Part shown: positions 1 through 5,950 of the stretch, in pieces
Numbering within the stretch: the stretch's first letter is position 1
Layout of the letters: each line of letters begins with the position of its first letter
Source of the DNA: an uncultured Pelosinus sp.
Lineage (GTDB): Bacteria > Bacillota > Negativicutes > Sporomusales > Acetonemataceae
Direction: 5' to 3'
DNA length: 6,030 nucleotides
NCBI GenBank assembly: GCA_900542835.1
Contig: UQPB01000091.1
Location: 1 to 6,030 of the forward strand
Translations under genes and position numbers: made by a program
The notes under the pieces: generated by a model
Databases searched by the model: none
What the model saw: only the letters and a program-made list of their open reading frames with translations
Told to the model about the DNA's origin: nothing

Positions 1-86
1 ATTCGGAAACCGGACGAAAGATCACTGCCACTCTTGCTTACTTTTGTAAGCGATTTCCCTGATTCCACTGCCGGCACATCCATTTT

Positions 87-1301
87 TCACTCATAACGCA
101 GTGCTACGATCGGATCAAGCCGGGCGGCTTTTTGCGCCGGATAGATGCCGAAGAACATGCCGATAGCCACGGAGAAGGCAAAGGCGGCGGCAATGGACAG
201 CGGTGAAATAACCGTGTTCCAGCCGGCAAAAGCAGATATGATCCCTGAGGCTCCTACGCCCAGCAGAATGCCGATAACGCCGCCAAGCACACCAATAACC
301 ACTGCTTCAATCAGAAACTGCAACAGGATATCGCGATGTTTGGCACCAAGCGCTTTGCGAATGCCGATTTCCCGGGTCCTTTCCGTGACCGACACCAGCA
401 TAATATTCATAATGCCGATGCCGCCAACCAATAGTGAAATCGCGGCAATGTTGCCGAGCAGCAGCGTAATCGTACCGGTTGCTTCCGCAGCCGTCTCCAT
501 CACACTGACCAGGTTGCGGACCGTAAAGTCGTCTTCCTGATCGGTTCGCAGTCCATGCCGCGCCCGCAGCAGCGATGTCACTTCATCCTGTACCTGATAG
601 ATAACCGCTTCGCTCTCGGCTTGGATATTAATCAGTTGTACATAGGTGATTCCCATCAGCCGCTCCTGGGCAGTAGTAATTGGTATCAGCACAATATCAT
701 CCTGATCGCCGCCGCCGGCTGACTGCCCCTTACTGGCCAGTACGCCGATGACGCGGAACGGTGACTGATTAATGCGGATAGTCTGCCCAATTGGACTGGA
801 GTTGGGAAACAGACTGCCGGCAACCGTCGAACCGATCACAGCTACCCGCTCGCGGGCATCGACAGCCCGGTCGGTAAAGAAGCTGCCGCCCTCTACGGTC
901 ATGTTGCGTACGCCCAGGAATTCCGGCGTCGTTCCCTGTACCTGCGTGTTCCAGTTCTGATTGCCGGCGACAAGCTGATACTGACGGCTGACAGCGGGGG
1001 CCACAGCCGTCACGCCTGATACGTCGCGGGCAATTGCCTGGGCATCTTTCATATCCAGACTGGTGTTGGAACCGGCCGCCTGCCGCACGCCCGCCGTTCT
1101 CGCCGCTCCCGGCGACACCATAATCAGATTGCTGCCGAGACCGGAAATGGAGTTTTGTACCTGTTGACGCACGCCCATGCCGAGAGAAATCATTGCAATG
1201 ACCGCGCCAACACCGATAATGATACCGAGCATGGTCAAAATTGAACGCAGCTTATTGCCAAGCAGGGCGTTAAGCGCAATGGCTACACTTTCTCTGAACA
1301 C
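87..1301 (-). CDS. MacB/FtsX-family ABC exporter permease (split MacB, YknZ-like)
   Basis: 404-aa inner-membrane permease of the MacB/FtsX (mechanotransmission) ABC class. One membrane helix lies near the N-terminus (about 21-42). A large extracytoplasmic MacB_PCD-type domain follows (about 45-270), then a C-terminal FtsX domain with three hydrophobic segments (about 277-304, 325-355, 367-388). Family hallmarks are the SVTERTREIGIRKALGA stretch (304-320), which contacts the ATPase, and the C-terminal GIYPAQKAARLDPIVALRYE (385-404). E. coli MacB has an N-terminal ATPase on the same chain; here the ATPase is the preceding gene, as in Bacillus YknYZ. The start is GTG, preceded by AAGGGG 9 nt upstream, and overlaps the end of the ATPase gene by 19 nt, suggesting translational coupling. 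Permease of the tripartite pump is the firm call; the exported substrate is unknown. No clear terminator follows before the window edge. Confidence 0.96.
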   Translation of the reverse strand: MFRESVAIALNALLGNKLRSILTMLGIIIGVGAVIAMISLGMGVRQQVQNSISGLGSNLIMVSPGAARTAGVRQAAGSNTSLDMKDAQAIARDVSGVTAVAPAVSRQYQLVAGNQNWNTQVQGTTPEFLGVRNMTVEGGSFFTDRAVDARERVAVIGSTVAGSLFPNSSPIGQTIRINQSPFRVIGVLASKGQSAGGGDQDDIVLIPITTAQERLMGITYVQLINIQAESEAVIYQVQDEVTSLLRARHGLRTDQEDDFTVRNLVSVMETAAEATGTITLLLGNIAAISLLVGGIGIMNIMLVSVTERTREIGIRKALGAKHRDILLQFLIEAVVIGVLGGVIGILLGVGASGIISAFAGWNTVISPLSIAAAFAFSVAIGMFFGIYPAQKAARLDPIVALRYE

Positions 1302-1987
1302 GCAGACTCACCCCTTCCCGTATCGCGGACCACCAGGCCATCCCGTACATGGATAACCCGTTCTGCGTATTCGGCAATATCCGGTTCATGCGTAACCAGA
1401 ATGACGGTCCGGCCCATTGCGTTCAGCCGCTGGAAGATCGCCATAACCTCGTTGCCGGATTTTGTGTCGAGATTGCCGGTCGGTTCGTCGGCCATAATGA
1501 TGCCCGGATCGTTGACCAGCGCCCGGGCGATGGCGACCCGCTGCCGCTGACCGCCGGACAGTTCGTTCGGCAGGTGGTCAACCCGTTGCTCAAGCCCCAC
1601 CGCCGCCAGCGACTCACGGGCGCGGCTCAGCCGTTCCTTGGCACCGATGCCGGCGTAAACCAGTGGCAGCGCCACATTCTGCAACGCGGAAATCCGCGGC
1701 AGTAAATTAAAATTTTGAAAAACAAAGCCGATTTTTTTATTGCGGGTCAGCGCCAGATCGTCGTCATTCAGGGATGCGACTTCCTGCCCGTCGAGCAGGT
1801 AGGAGCCGCCGCTGGGACGGTCCAGACAGCCAAGGATATTCATCAGTGTCGATTTGCCAGAACCTGAAGGTCCCATAATCGCGGTAAATTCGCCGTCGGC
1901 AACAGTCAGATTCACCCCATCCAGGGCGCGGACCTCATTGTCGCCCATCAGGTATTTCTTGGTCACATCAGCCAGCACAATTGCCAT
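1283..1987 (-). CDS. ABC transporter ATP-binding protein (MacB/LolD/YknY-type)
   Basis: 234-aa cytoplasmic ATPase that powers the permease encoded next. All nucleotide-binding motifs are intact: Walker A GPSGSGKST (39-47), Q-loop Gln91 in FVFQNFNLLPR, ABC signature LSGGQRQR (143-150), Walker B IIMADEP (163-169, catalytic Glu168), D-loop GNLD (171-174) and switch His200 in LVTHEPD. Length and motif wording match the LolD/MacB/FtsE subclass that pairs with FtsX-type permeases. The ATG start has a GGGAGGA ribosome site about 7 nt upstream. It begins 23 nt after the adaptor gene and overlaps the permease start by 19 nt, so it is the third cistron of the exporter operon. LolD itself is unlikely, because the partners are a MacA-like adaptor and a TolC-like channel rather than Lol components. 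Confidence 0.97.
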   Translation of the reverse strand: MAIVLADVTKKYLMGDNEVRALDGVNLTVADGEFTAIMGPSGSGKSTLMNILGCLDRPSGGSYLLDGQEVASLNDDDLALTRNKKIGFVFQNFNLLPRISALQNVALPLVYAGIGAKERLSRARESLAAVGLEQRVDHLPNELSGGQRQRVAIARALVNDPGIIMADEPTGNLDTKSGNEVMAIFQRLNAMGRTVILVTHEPDIAEYAERVIHVRDGLVVRDTGRGESACSEKV

Positions 1988-2010
1988 TATCCATTCCTCC
2001 CAGCTAAGCG

Positions 2011-3108
2011 CTAACGCCGGCCGCCGCCCATCACCGGCGGCATGCCGCCCTGCTGTGATGCAGCTTTAGTTTTTGCTTGCGCCTGCGCGAGGACAATTTG
2101 CTCTCCTTCTGCGACGCCGCTAAGAATTTCCACCCGGTCTTCGCCGTTCAGGCCGGTGGCGACCAGCACATCCTCCTGTTTGCCGTTGCGAAACGCCACA
2201 ACATAGTGCTGTTGCTTCTGATTAGTTTTGAGCGCCGCCAGTGGCACGGTCAGCGTATTTTTGCTTTCACCGGTCTGAATCGAAAGCCGGGCTGTCATTG
2301 ACGGCTTCAGGTTGGCGGCATCGTCAATATCGATGGTCACCGTGTAATACACAACGTTCTGGGTCGTTGTGGCCTGCTGCGAAACCTTGCTGACCACGCC
2401 GCTGAAGTTCCGGTCCTGATAGGTATCGACGGTAAAGCTGACAGTCTGGCCGACAGCCACCTTACCGATATCGGATTCATCCACCTGGGCTTCAATCTGC
2501 ATTTTTGACATATCGGCAATGGTCAGAATCACCATTGGATTGGAAATCCCCTGCGCCACCATCTGGCCTGCCGGCAGCGGTTTGCCTATTACCACGCCGT
2601 CAAGCGGCGACGTTATTACCGACTCGTCCAATTGCGATACCACTTCGTCATAGTTAGCGCTGGCCACGTTATAGTCCATGCGTGAATTATCCAGCTGCTG
2701 CTCCGATACGGCTCCGATCGCGTGCAGGCGATTGTTGCGTTCAAAGTTGACGGCCGTATTGTTCAGCTTCTCCCGCGCCTGCGTTACCTGCGCTTTCAGT
2801 CGGGTATCATCAAGGACAACCAGCACCTGGCCGGTTTTAACCGTTTCGTTCTCAGCCACCCGGACCTCTTTTAGCTGGCCGGTAATTTTAGAGCTGATCT
2901 CCACCTGATTGACCGGCTGAATTGTGCCGGTAGCGGCTACCTGCGAAACAATGTCACCGCGTTCCACCTGCGTGAGCTTTGGCGTCACCGCGGCGGCGTC
3001 GCCTTTGCCGGCGTAAAAATCAAGGCCGGCCTTGACCGCAATCACCGCCACGACAACGATGACAAGCCAGGCTTTATGGCGCATCAGCGTTTCCCATCCT
3101 TTTTTCAC
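2011..3108 (-). CDS. MacA-like periplasmic adaptor (HlyD/membrane fusion protein family)
   Basis: 365-aa membrane-fusion adaptor joining the inner-membrane ABC pump to the outer-membrane channel. An N-terminal membrane anchor (about 13-28) has no lipobox cysteine. The order is then: first lipoyl half (about 65-100, with GTIQPVNQVEISSKITGQL), alpha-helical hairpin (about 102-160), second lipoyl half (165-200, SPLDGVVIGKPLPAGQMV), beta-barrel (about 205-280) and a membrane-proximal domain (about 281-340). The tail is Gln/Gly/Pro-rich (351-365). At the hairpin tip Arg124, Leu128 and Ser135 reproduce the R-x3-L-x6-S spacing known for TolC docking in AcrA-type adaptors. The GTG at 3108 is chosen because AGGAG lies 9 nt upstream; an in-frame ATG at 3084 is the alternative and would still leave the anchor. 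It starts 6 nt after the channel gene's stop. MacA-like rather than RND-type, because the neighbours are an ABC ATPase and permease. Confidence 0.95.
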   Translation of the reverse strand: MKKGWETLMRHKAWLVIVVVAVIAVKAGLDFYAGKGDAAAVTPKLTQVERGDIVSQVAATGTIQPVNQVEISSKITGQLKEVRVAENETVKTGQVLVVLDDTRLKAQVTQAREKLNNTAVNFERNNRLHAIGAVSEQQLDNSRMDYNVASANYDEVVSQLDESVITSPLDGVVIGKPLPAGQMVAQGISNPMVILTIADMSKMQIEAQVDESDIGKVAVGQTVSFTVDTYQDRNFSGVVSKVSQQATTTQNVVYYTVTIDIDDAANLKPSMTARLSIQTGESKNTLTVPLAALKTNQKQQHYVVAFRNGKQEDVLVATGLNGEDRVEILSGVAEGEQIVLAQAQAKTKAASQQGGMPPVMGGGRR

Positions 3109-3114
3109 TGCTCA

Positions 3115-4389
3115 TCACTCCTGCTCTACCGCAAGGCCAATCGCTTTTTCCAGCTGCGCCTTACTGACATTAAAATCATACAATGCCTGCACCCGGTTGG
3201 TACGGGCCTGCGTCAGCGCCAGCTGCGCATCAATAACATCCAGGTTTGTTCCCACGCCGGCGCGGTATTTTTCCTGGGCGATGAACATATCTTCCTCAGC
3301 CTTTTGACCGGCTACGGATGCGGTTTCAATTCGTTTTTCCCCTTCCAGCATATTCAGGTAGGCCTGACGCACTTCCAAAGCAGCGCTGTCGCGAACCTGC
3401 TTCGCCTGTTCCTGCACTTTCAGCAGCGAGGCATCGGCCTGACGGACCTTGGCTTTAGTTACGCCGGCGTCAAAAATGTTCCAGTTGGCAGAAATTCCCG
3501 CAGACCAGTTGCTGTCGTCGGGAACGACAGAATCATTCCAGCCTTTAGACGCCGACAGGGCCACCGTGGGAGCGTTGCCGCTTGCGGCGATCGCCACACT
3601 GCTTTCAGCAATACGGACACTAGCTGCGGCCTGGGCAATATCCGGCCGGTTTGTCTGCGCCGCTGCCAGACTTTCCTCCAACGAACCCGTAAACTGTGCA
3701 TAAGTAAGTTCATCTTTAAGCGAAACATCACTATCGCTAGTGCGGTTAATCAGGTTAAGCAGAGAGGCAACGGCCACCTCACGGGCGTTTTCCGCTTTAA
3801 TCAGCCCCTGCCGCGCATTGGCCAGCTCAACTTCAGACCGCAGCAAATCCGATTTGGCCACAACCCCGACCTTATATTTTTCGTCAACAATCTGCAAATG
3901 TTGTTGAAAATTAGTAACCGTTTCCTGATTGACCTTAACCATATTCTGCGCCTGCAGAACAGTAAAGTAGGCAGTAGTGACATCAAGCTTCAACTGCTGC
4001 CGGGCCTTATCCATGCCTAAATCAGCGACCAGCACCCCTTCCTTCGCCTGCTCAACCTGCCGATCACTGCGGCCGCCATTATATAACTGCCAGTTCATGC
4101 GCAGGCTGTTACTGAAACTGTCGCTGCTGCCCGCGTCCGATTTCGCCCAGTTATAACCACTGCCTAAAGACAGCGTCGGCAGCTTAGCCGCCTTCGCCTC
4201 ATCAACGCCCCACTCCGAACGGGTCTTATCAGCAGCCGCAATATTCATGCCCGGGTTCTCCCGCAAAGCGATAGCAATACTCTCCTCAAGTGTCAATTCT
4301 AATGGCGCCGCCAGCAAAACCGCTGGATTGATCAGCATCAGCGCGGCGGCCAGGGCGGCAAACTTCCGCTTCATTATGTTGCCGGTCAC
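3115..4389 (-). CDS. TolC-family outer membrane efflux channel
   Basis: 424-aa outer-membrane efflux protein (OEP/TolC family), first gene of the exporter operon. A signal peptide is visible: basic MKRK (6-9), a hydrophobic core, and a likely cut near LLAA-PLE (about 27-29). The mature part shows the family's two-fold internal repeat. WQLYNGG (about 100-106) pairs with WNIFDAG (about 303-309). YKVGVVAKSDLLRSEVELANAR-type residues (about 172-193) pair with a second YRAGVGTNLDVIDAQLALTQAR-type stretch (about 375-396). An NP motif (ALRENPGM) follows the first OEP helix start. At 424 aa it is shorter than E. coli TolC (about 470 aa mature), typical of compact channels. The start is GTG at 4389, with AGGAGGGG 5 nt upstream; the ATG at 4374 is too far from it (20 nt), and the reading frame upstream to 4440 crosses the ribosome site and hairpin. 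It presumably forms the trimeric exit duct used by the adaptor. Confidence 0.94.
   Translation of the reverse strand: MTGNIMKRKFAALAAALMLINPAVLLAAPLELTLEESIAIALRENPGMNIAAADKTRSEWGVDEAKAAKLPTLSLGSGYNWAKSDAGSSDSFSNSLRMNWQLYNGGRSDRQVEQAKEGVLVADLGMDKARQQLKLDVTTAYFTVLQAQNMVKVNQETVTNFQQHLQIVDEKYKVGVVAKSDLLRSEVELANARQGLIKAENAREVAVASLLNLINRTSDSDVSLKDELTYAQFTGSLEESLAAAQTNRPDIAQAAASVRIAESSVAIAASGNAPTVALSASKGWNDSVVPDDSNWSAGISANWNIFDAGVTKAKVRQADASLLKVQEQAKQVRDSAALEVRQAYLNMLEGEKRIETASVAGQKAEEDMFIAQEKYRAGVGTNLDVIDAQLALTQARTNRVQALYDFNVSKAQLEKAIGLAVEQE
3118..3122 (-). promoter_or_regulatory. Ribosome binding site that fixes the adaptor GTG start
   Basis: AGGAG on the minus strand, 9 nt before the GTG at 3108. 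It is encoded in the last Gln-Glu codons of the channel gene, so terminating ribosomes could re-initiate on the adaptor. Confidence 0.65.
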
Positions 4390-4394
4390 TGCGA

Positions 4395-4402
4395 CCCCTC
4401 CT
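4395..4402 (-). promoter_or_regulatory. Ribosome binding site that fixes the TolC-like start
   Basis: AGGAGGGG on the minus strand, 5 nt before GTG at 4389 (7 nt if counted from AGGAGG). It lies 20 nt from the in-frame ATG at 4374, so it supports the GTG start and adds five residues before MKRK. It sits directly after the seven-T run of the leader hairpin. Confidence 0.8.
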
Positions 4403-4470
4403 AAAAAAAGAATGGAACCTGATGCTGCACCAACTTCCACCTCAAAGTTGGTGCAGCACTGGCACCATTC
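4403..4470 (-). terminator. Leader hairpin with T-run: putative attenuator of the exporter operon
   Basis: On the minus strand GAATGG (4470-4465) pairs with CCATTC (4415-4410), enclosing a perfect 14-bp stem (arms 4445-4458 and 4423-4436) with an 8-nt loop (4437-4444). The outer stem is followed at once by seven T (4409-4403) and then the Shine-Dalgarno sequence of the channel gene. Shape and T-run fit an intrinsic terminator in a 5' leader, meaning conditional read-through into the pump genes. A repressor operator (the 14-bp arms as a palindrome just after the promoter) or an mRNA-stabilising hairpin are alternatives. On the plus strand a T-run also occurs, but 9 nt from the stem and with no plus-strand gene upstream to terminate. 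Confidence 0.6.
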
Positions 4471-4487
4471 TAACAGTCGTTTTTTTG

Positions 4488-4515
4488 ATTATCTTTTGAA
4501 CACCAGCCGCGTCCA
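4488..4515 (-). promoter_or_regulatory. Candidate sigma-A-type promoter for the exporter operon
   Basis: On the minus strand TGGACG (4515-4510) is a 4/6 match to the -35 consensus. It lies 16 nt before GATAAT (4493-4488), a 5/6 match to the -10 box. Transcription would start near 4481, placing the leader hairpin about 10 nt into the transcript. No better pair was seen in the intergenic region, but the -35 is weak. Confidence 0.4.
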
Positions 4516-4550
4516 GCAAGCCCCGGCTGTCAGCCCTGCGTTTTTTCTAC

Positions 4551-4579
4551 TGGCAGCTGCGCCTTAAATCGGGTACACT
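4551..4579 (+). promoter_or_regulatory. Weak candidate promoter for the Cys-rich small gene
   Basis: TACACT (4574-4579) is a reasonable -10 box, about 30 nt before the gene's ATG. The -35 position 17 nt upstream holds only TGGCAG, a poor match. It is listed because the gene needs its own divergent promoter and this is the best -10 in the region. Confidence 0.25.
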
Positions 4580-4609
4580 GGCTACAAGCAACAAAATGGA
4601 GTGAAGCAA

Positions 4610-4831
4610 ATGCAGATTGAAAAGGATTTATATCAGATGCTTATCGAAAGCCTGCAGTGCGGCGTCGACAGCGGCGGTCCGGACTGGCTGCCGGGCTGCC
4701 ATTTACGCTACTGCCAGGAATGCAGTGAATGCGGGCTCAGCAACTGTAAGATCCGGCCTGTCATTACCGCCGGCAAGGCAACCGGGCTGTACCTCGACTG
4801 CGGCGGCAAGCATGAACCGATCATCTGTTGA
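4610..4831 (+). CDS. Small cysteine-rich protein of unknown function
   Basis: 73-aa protein, not recognised. It has eight cysteines (positions 17, 30, 35, 38, 41, 46, 64, 73). The core is C-x4-C-x2-C-x2-C-x4-C between 30 and 46, with His31 and His68 nearby. This density suggests a zinc or iron-sulfur cluster binding protein; the exact ligand set cannot be assigned. No signal peptide or membrane segment is visible, so it is probably cytoplasmic. The ATG at 4610 is preferred over the in-frame GTG at 4601, because GGAGTGA (4598-4604) lies at proper distance from the ATG and overlaps the GTG. It is divergent from the exporter operon. The reading frame is credible from its ribosome site and unusual, non-random composition. 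Confidence 0.75.
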   Translation: MQIEKDLYQMLIESLQCGVDSGGPDWLPGCHLRYCQECSECGLSNCKIRPVITAGKATGLYLDCGGKHEPIIC

Positions 4832-4832
4832 T

Positions 4833-4857
4833 AAAAAAACTGGCCGTTCTCAACGGC
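4833..4857 (-). terminator. Possible minus-strand intrinsic terminator
   Basis: Read on the minus strand, a 6-bp stem GCCGTT/AACGGC (4857-4852 with 4848-4843, 3-nt loop) is followed by CAG and seven T (4839-4833). It would stop leftward transcripts before they run antisense through the Cys-rich gene. On the plus strand no T-run follows, so it does not obviously terminate that gene. Confidence 0.4.
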
Positions 4858-4906
4858 AGCAATTCCAGCGCCCTACACTATATAAAAAATGCGGGAGCCG
4901 TCATGC

Positions 4907-5107
4907 ATGAAATCTGCGGCTATCGACAGGGGGCTTCTGCTAGCGATCGCCGCCACCGCTTTAGGCGATTGTCTGGCTTTGGCAGCTGAATTGCTTTCCC
5001 AGCGCCGTGCCCGGCAGGAGCAGCGGGAAAGCGAACGCGAACAAGCGGCCCTGCAGGCAAGGCTGGCTGAACGGGAGAGCAGGATCCGCCACCTGGAAAA
5101 AGCCTAA
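4907..5107 (+). CDS. Small hypothetical protein: hydrophobic N-terminus plus charged coiled coil
   Basis: 66-aa protein, not recognised. A short basic/polar start (MKSAAIDR) precedes a hydrophobic segment (about 9-30: GLLLAIAATALGDCLALAAELL), which carries one Asp and one Glu and so may be a membrane helix or an amphipathic one. The rest (31-66) is strongly charged and Arg/Glu/Gln-rich, with hydrophobic positions Leu49, Leu53, Ile60 and Leu63 in a heptad-like pattern: a likely coiled coil. The start at 4907 is chosen because GGGAG (4893-4897) is 9 nt upstream; the in-frame ATG at 4889 has no ribosome site, only an AT-rich TATATAA stretch before it that may be a -10 box. It lies 75 nt after the Cys-rich gene in the same direction and converges on the ABM gene. 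Confidence 0.6.
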   Translation: MKSAAIDRGLLLAIAATALGDCLALAAELLSQRRARQEQRESEREQAALQARLAERESRIRHLEKA

Positions 5108-5169
5108 TGGTGCGGCTTAAAGCCGGCAAGCAGCAACGAGGCAGTTTTTTCTGTCAGCCAAGGTAAGCA

Positions 5170-5227
5170 CTGATTAAAGGGATCACCCCTGCGGCCATAA
5201 GCCTGCAGGGGTGATCCCTTTAATCAG
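5170..5227. terminator. Perfect 23-bp inverted repeat, probable bidirectional terminator
   Basis: Arms 5170-5192 and 5205-5227 are exact reverse complements over 23 bp around a 12-nt loop that can itself pair (GGC/GCC). The arms run from CTGATTAAAGGG inward to CACCCCTGC, so each strand ends its GC stem with CCCTTTAATCAG, a short T-stretch. It lies between convergent genes (stops at 5107 and 5236), the classic place for a shared terminator. The T-runs are weak, so a small mobile palindromic repeat is the main alternative. Confidence 0.6.
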
Positions 5228-5235
5228 CAGCCGCG

Positions 5236-5520
5236 TTAAAGCAGCTTTTTATACAGTAAAACCGGCAATTCCTTTTCATAGCGCCCAAGCTGCTCGACCA
5301 GCCTGATAAAATGCGGCGTTTGCGTATGCCGCCGCAGCGCTTCGCTATCCTCCCACTCTTCAATCAAAGCCAGGTGAGACGGCGTGTCCAGCTCCTGAAA
5401 CAATTCATAGGAGATACAGCCCGGCTCCTGCCGTGTCGCTTCCGCCAGCAACCGATACAACTCCAGCGCATCGGCTAAATGCTTTTCTTGTATAACACTG
5501 CGTGCAATCACTTTTATCAT
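5236..5520 (-). CDS. Antibiotic biosynthesis monooxygenase (ABM/YgiN-like) domain protein
   Basis: 94-aa single-domain protein of the ABM family (dimeric ferredoxin-like alpha+beta barrel). Members include quinol monooxygenase YgiN and small cofactor-free oxygenases; many have no known substrate. Recognisable features are the N-terminal strand MIKVIARSVI, EPGCISYELFQ (32-42), the LIEEWEDSEALRRHTQTPHF stretch (52-71, with Glu55-Trp56, His65 and His70-Phe71) and a final strand. Length is normal for the family. The ATG start has GGAGGA 7 nt upstream. It is probably cytoplasmic and monocistronic: it converges on the 66-aa gene, with a strong inverted repeat after its stop. A role in quinone or reactive-electrophile chemistry is a family-level inference only; heme-degrading IsdG types are less likely but not excluded. 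Confidence 0.93.
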   Translation of the reverse strand: MIKVIARSVIQEKHLADALELYRLLAEATRQEPGCISYELFQELDTPSHLALIEEWEDSEALRRHTQTPHFIRLVEQLGRYEKELPVLLYKKLL

Positions 5521-5555
5521 AATCCGGTCCTCCGCCTTCTTACTTTACTAGCTTA

Positions 5556-5584
5556 AGTCTAACAGGAAAGGCAGGAAACGCCAA
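5556..5584 (-). promoter_or_regulatory. Candidate promoter for the ABM gene
   Basis: On the minus strand TTGGCG (5584-5579, 4/6 to -35) lies 17 nt before TAGACT (5561-5556, 4/6 to -10). This would start transcription about 30 nt upstream of the ATG. Spacing is ideal, boxes are moderate. Confidence 0.4.
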
Positions 5585-5762
5585 GGCAATATCGCGTTCT
5601 TAGCCCGGCAGGGCATCACCGCTGCAATGCGCGGCGTCAAACCAAGCGGCAGCCACTGCCTGCGCCCACATCCCTTTTAGTCAGCCGGGTACATGGCAGA
5701 TGAATTTGGCCGTCGTCATACTCCGCTGCAGGCGGTCATATGCTGCAGCAGAGGTGATTACA

Positions 5763-5876
5763 ATGCTTGCCGCTCTGGCATTGACAATACTGGCAATGAT
5801 CGCGATCCCTGTTGGAACAGTGGCCGTTATCTGGCTGCTGAACCGGTTATTTGGTGATAGCGGCACGCCGCCTTAA
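5763..5876 (+). CDS. Small single-span membrane protein (37 aa)
   Basis: 37-aa frame ATG to TAA, not recognised. It is preceded by GAGGTG (5751-5756) with 6-nt spacing, a good ribosome site. The product is one continuous hydrophobic segment (about 2-26: LAALALTILAMIAIPVGTVAVIWLL) followed by NRLFGDSGTPP, the short polar tail typical of bacterial membrane microproteins. A GTG at 5754 is in frame but overlaps the ribosome site. An antisense frame (5681-5866, minus) covers it but has no convincing ribosome site. No partner gene is adjacent, so no role can be assigned. Roughly 240 nt separate it from the divergent ABM gene, and no clear promoter for it was found there. Confidence 0.55.
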   Translation: MLAALALTILAMIAIPVGTVAVIWLLNRLFGDSGTPP

Positions 5877-5950
5877 GCTGTCAAAGCGAATAGCCTGCCC
5901 TCATCTCAGCCAGATGTTAGGCCGCTTTTTGCTTGCGGCTGATACGGACA

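Noticed and set aside
36..51. Small hairpin GCTTAC-TTTT-GTAAGC downstream of the permease
   Set aside because: The stem is only 6 bp and no T-run follows on the minus strand, so it is not a convincing operon terminator.
3076..4020. Long plus-strand frame (314 codons) antisense to the TolC-like gene
   Set aside because: It lies inside the clear OEP-family gene, has no ribosome site or recognisable domain, and its length is explained by the complementary frame of a GC-rich gene.
4390..4440. N-terminal extension of the TolC-like protein back to 4440
   Set aside because: It would translate through the hairpin, the T-run and the Shine-Dalgarno sequence and would bury the signal peptide behind 17 extra residues.
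4617..4910. Overlapping plus-strand 97-codon frame across the Cys-rich gene
   Set aside because: It is out of frame with the gene that has the ribosome site, and its Arg/Ala/Ser-rich composition is typical of a shifted frame.
5681..5866. Minus-strand 61-codon frame opposite the membrane microprotein
   Set aside because: It starts at GTG with only a poor ribosome site and has no protein-like features; the plus-strand frame has a better ribosome site and a coherent membrane helix.
5902..5939. CATCT/AGATG and GCCGC/GCGGC hairpins with TTTTT after the microprotein
   Set aside because: Stems are only 5 bp and the T-run sits inside the second loop; too weak to call a terminator.
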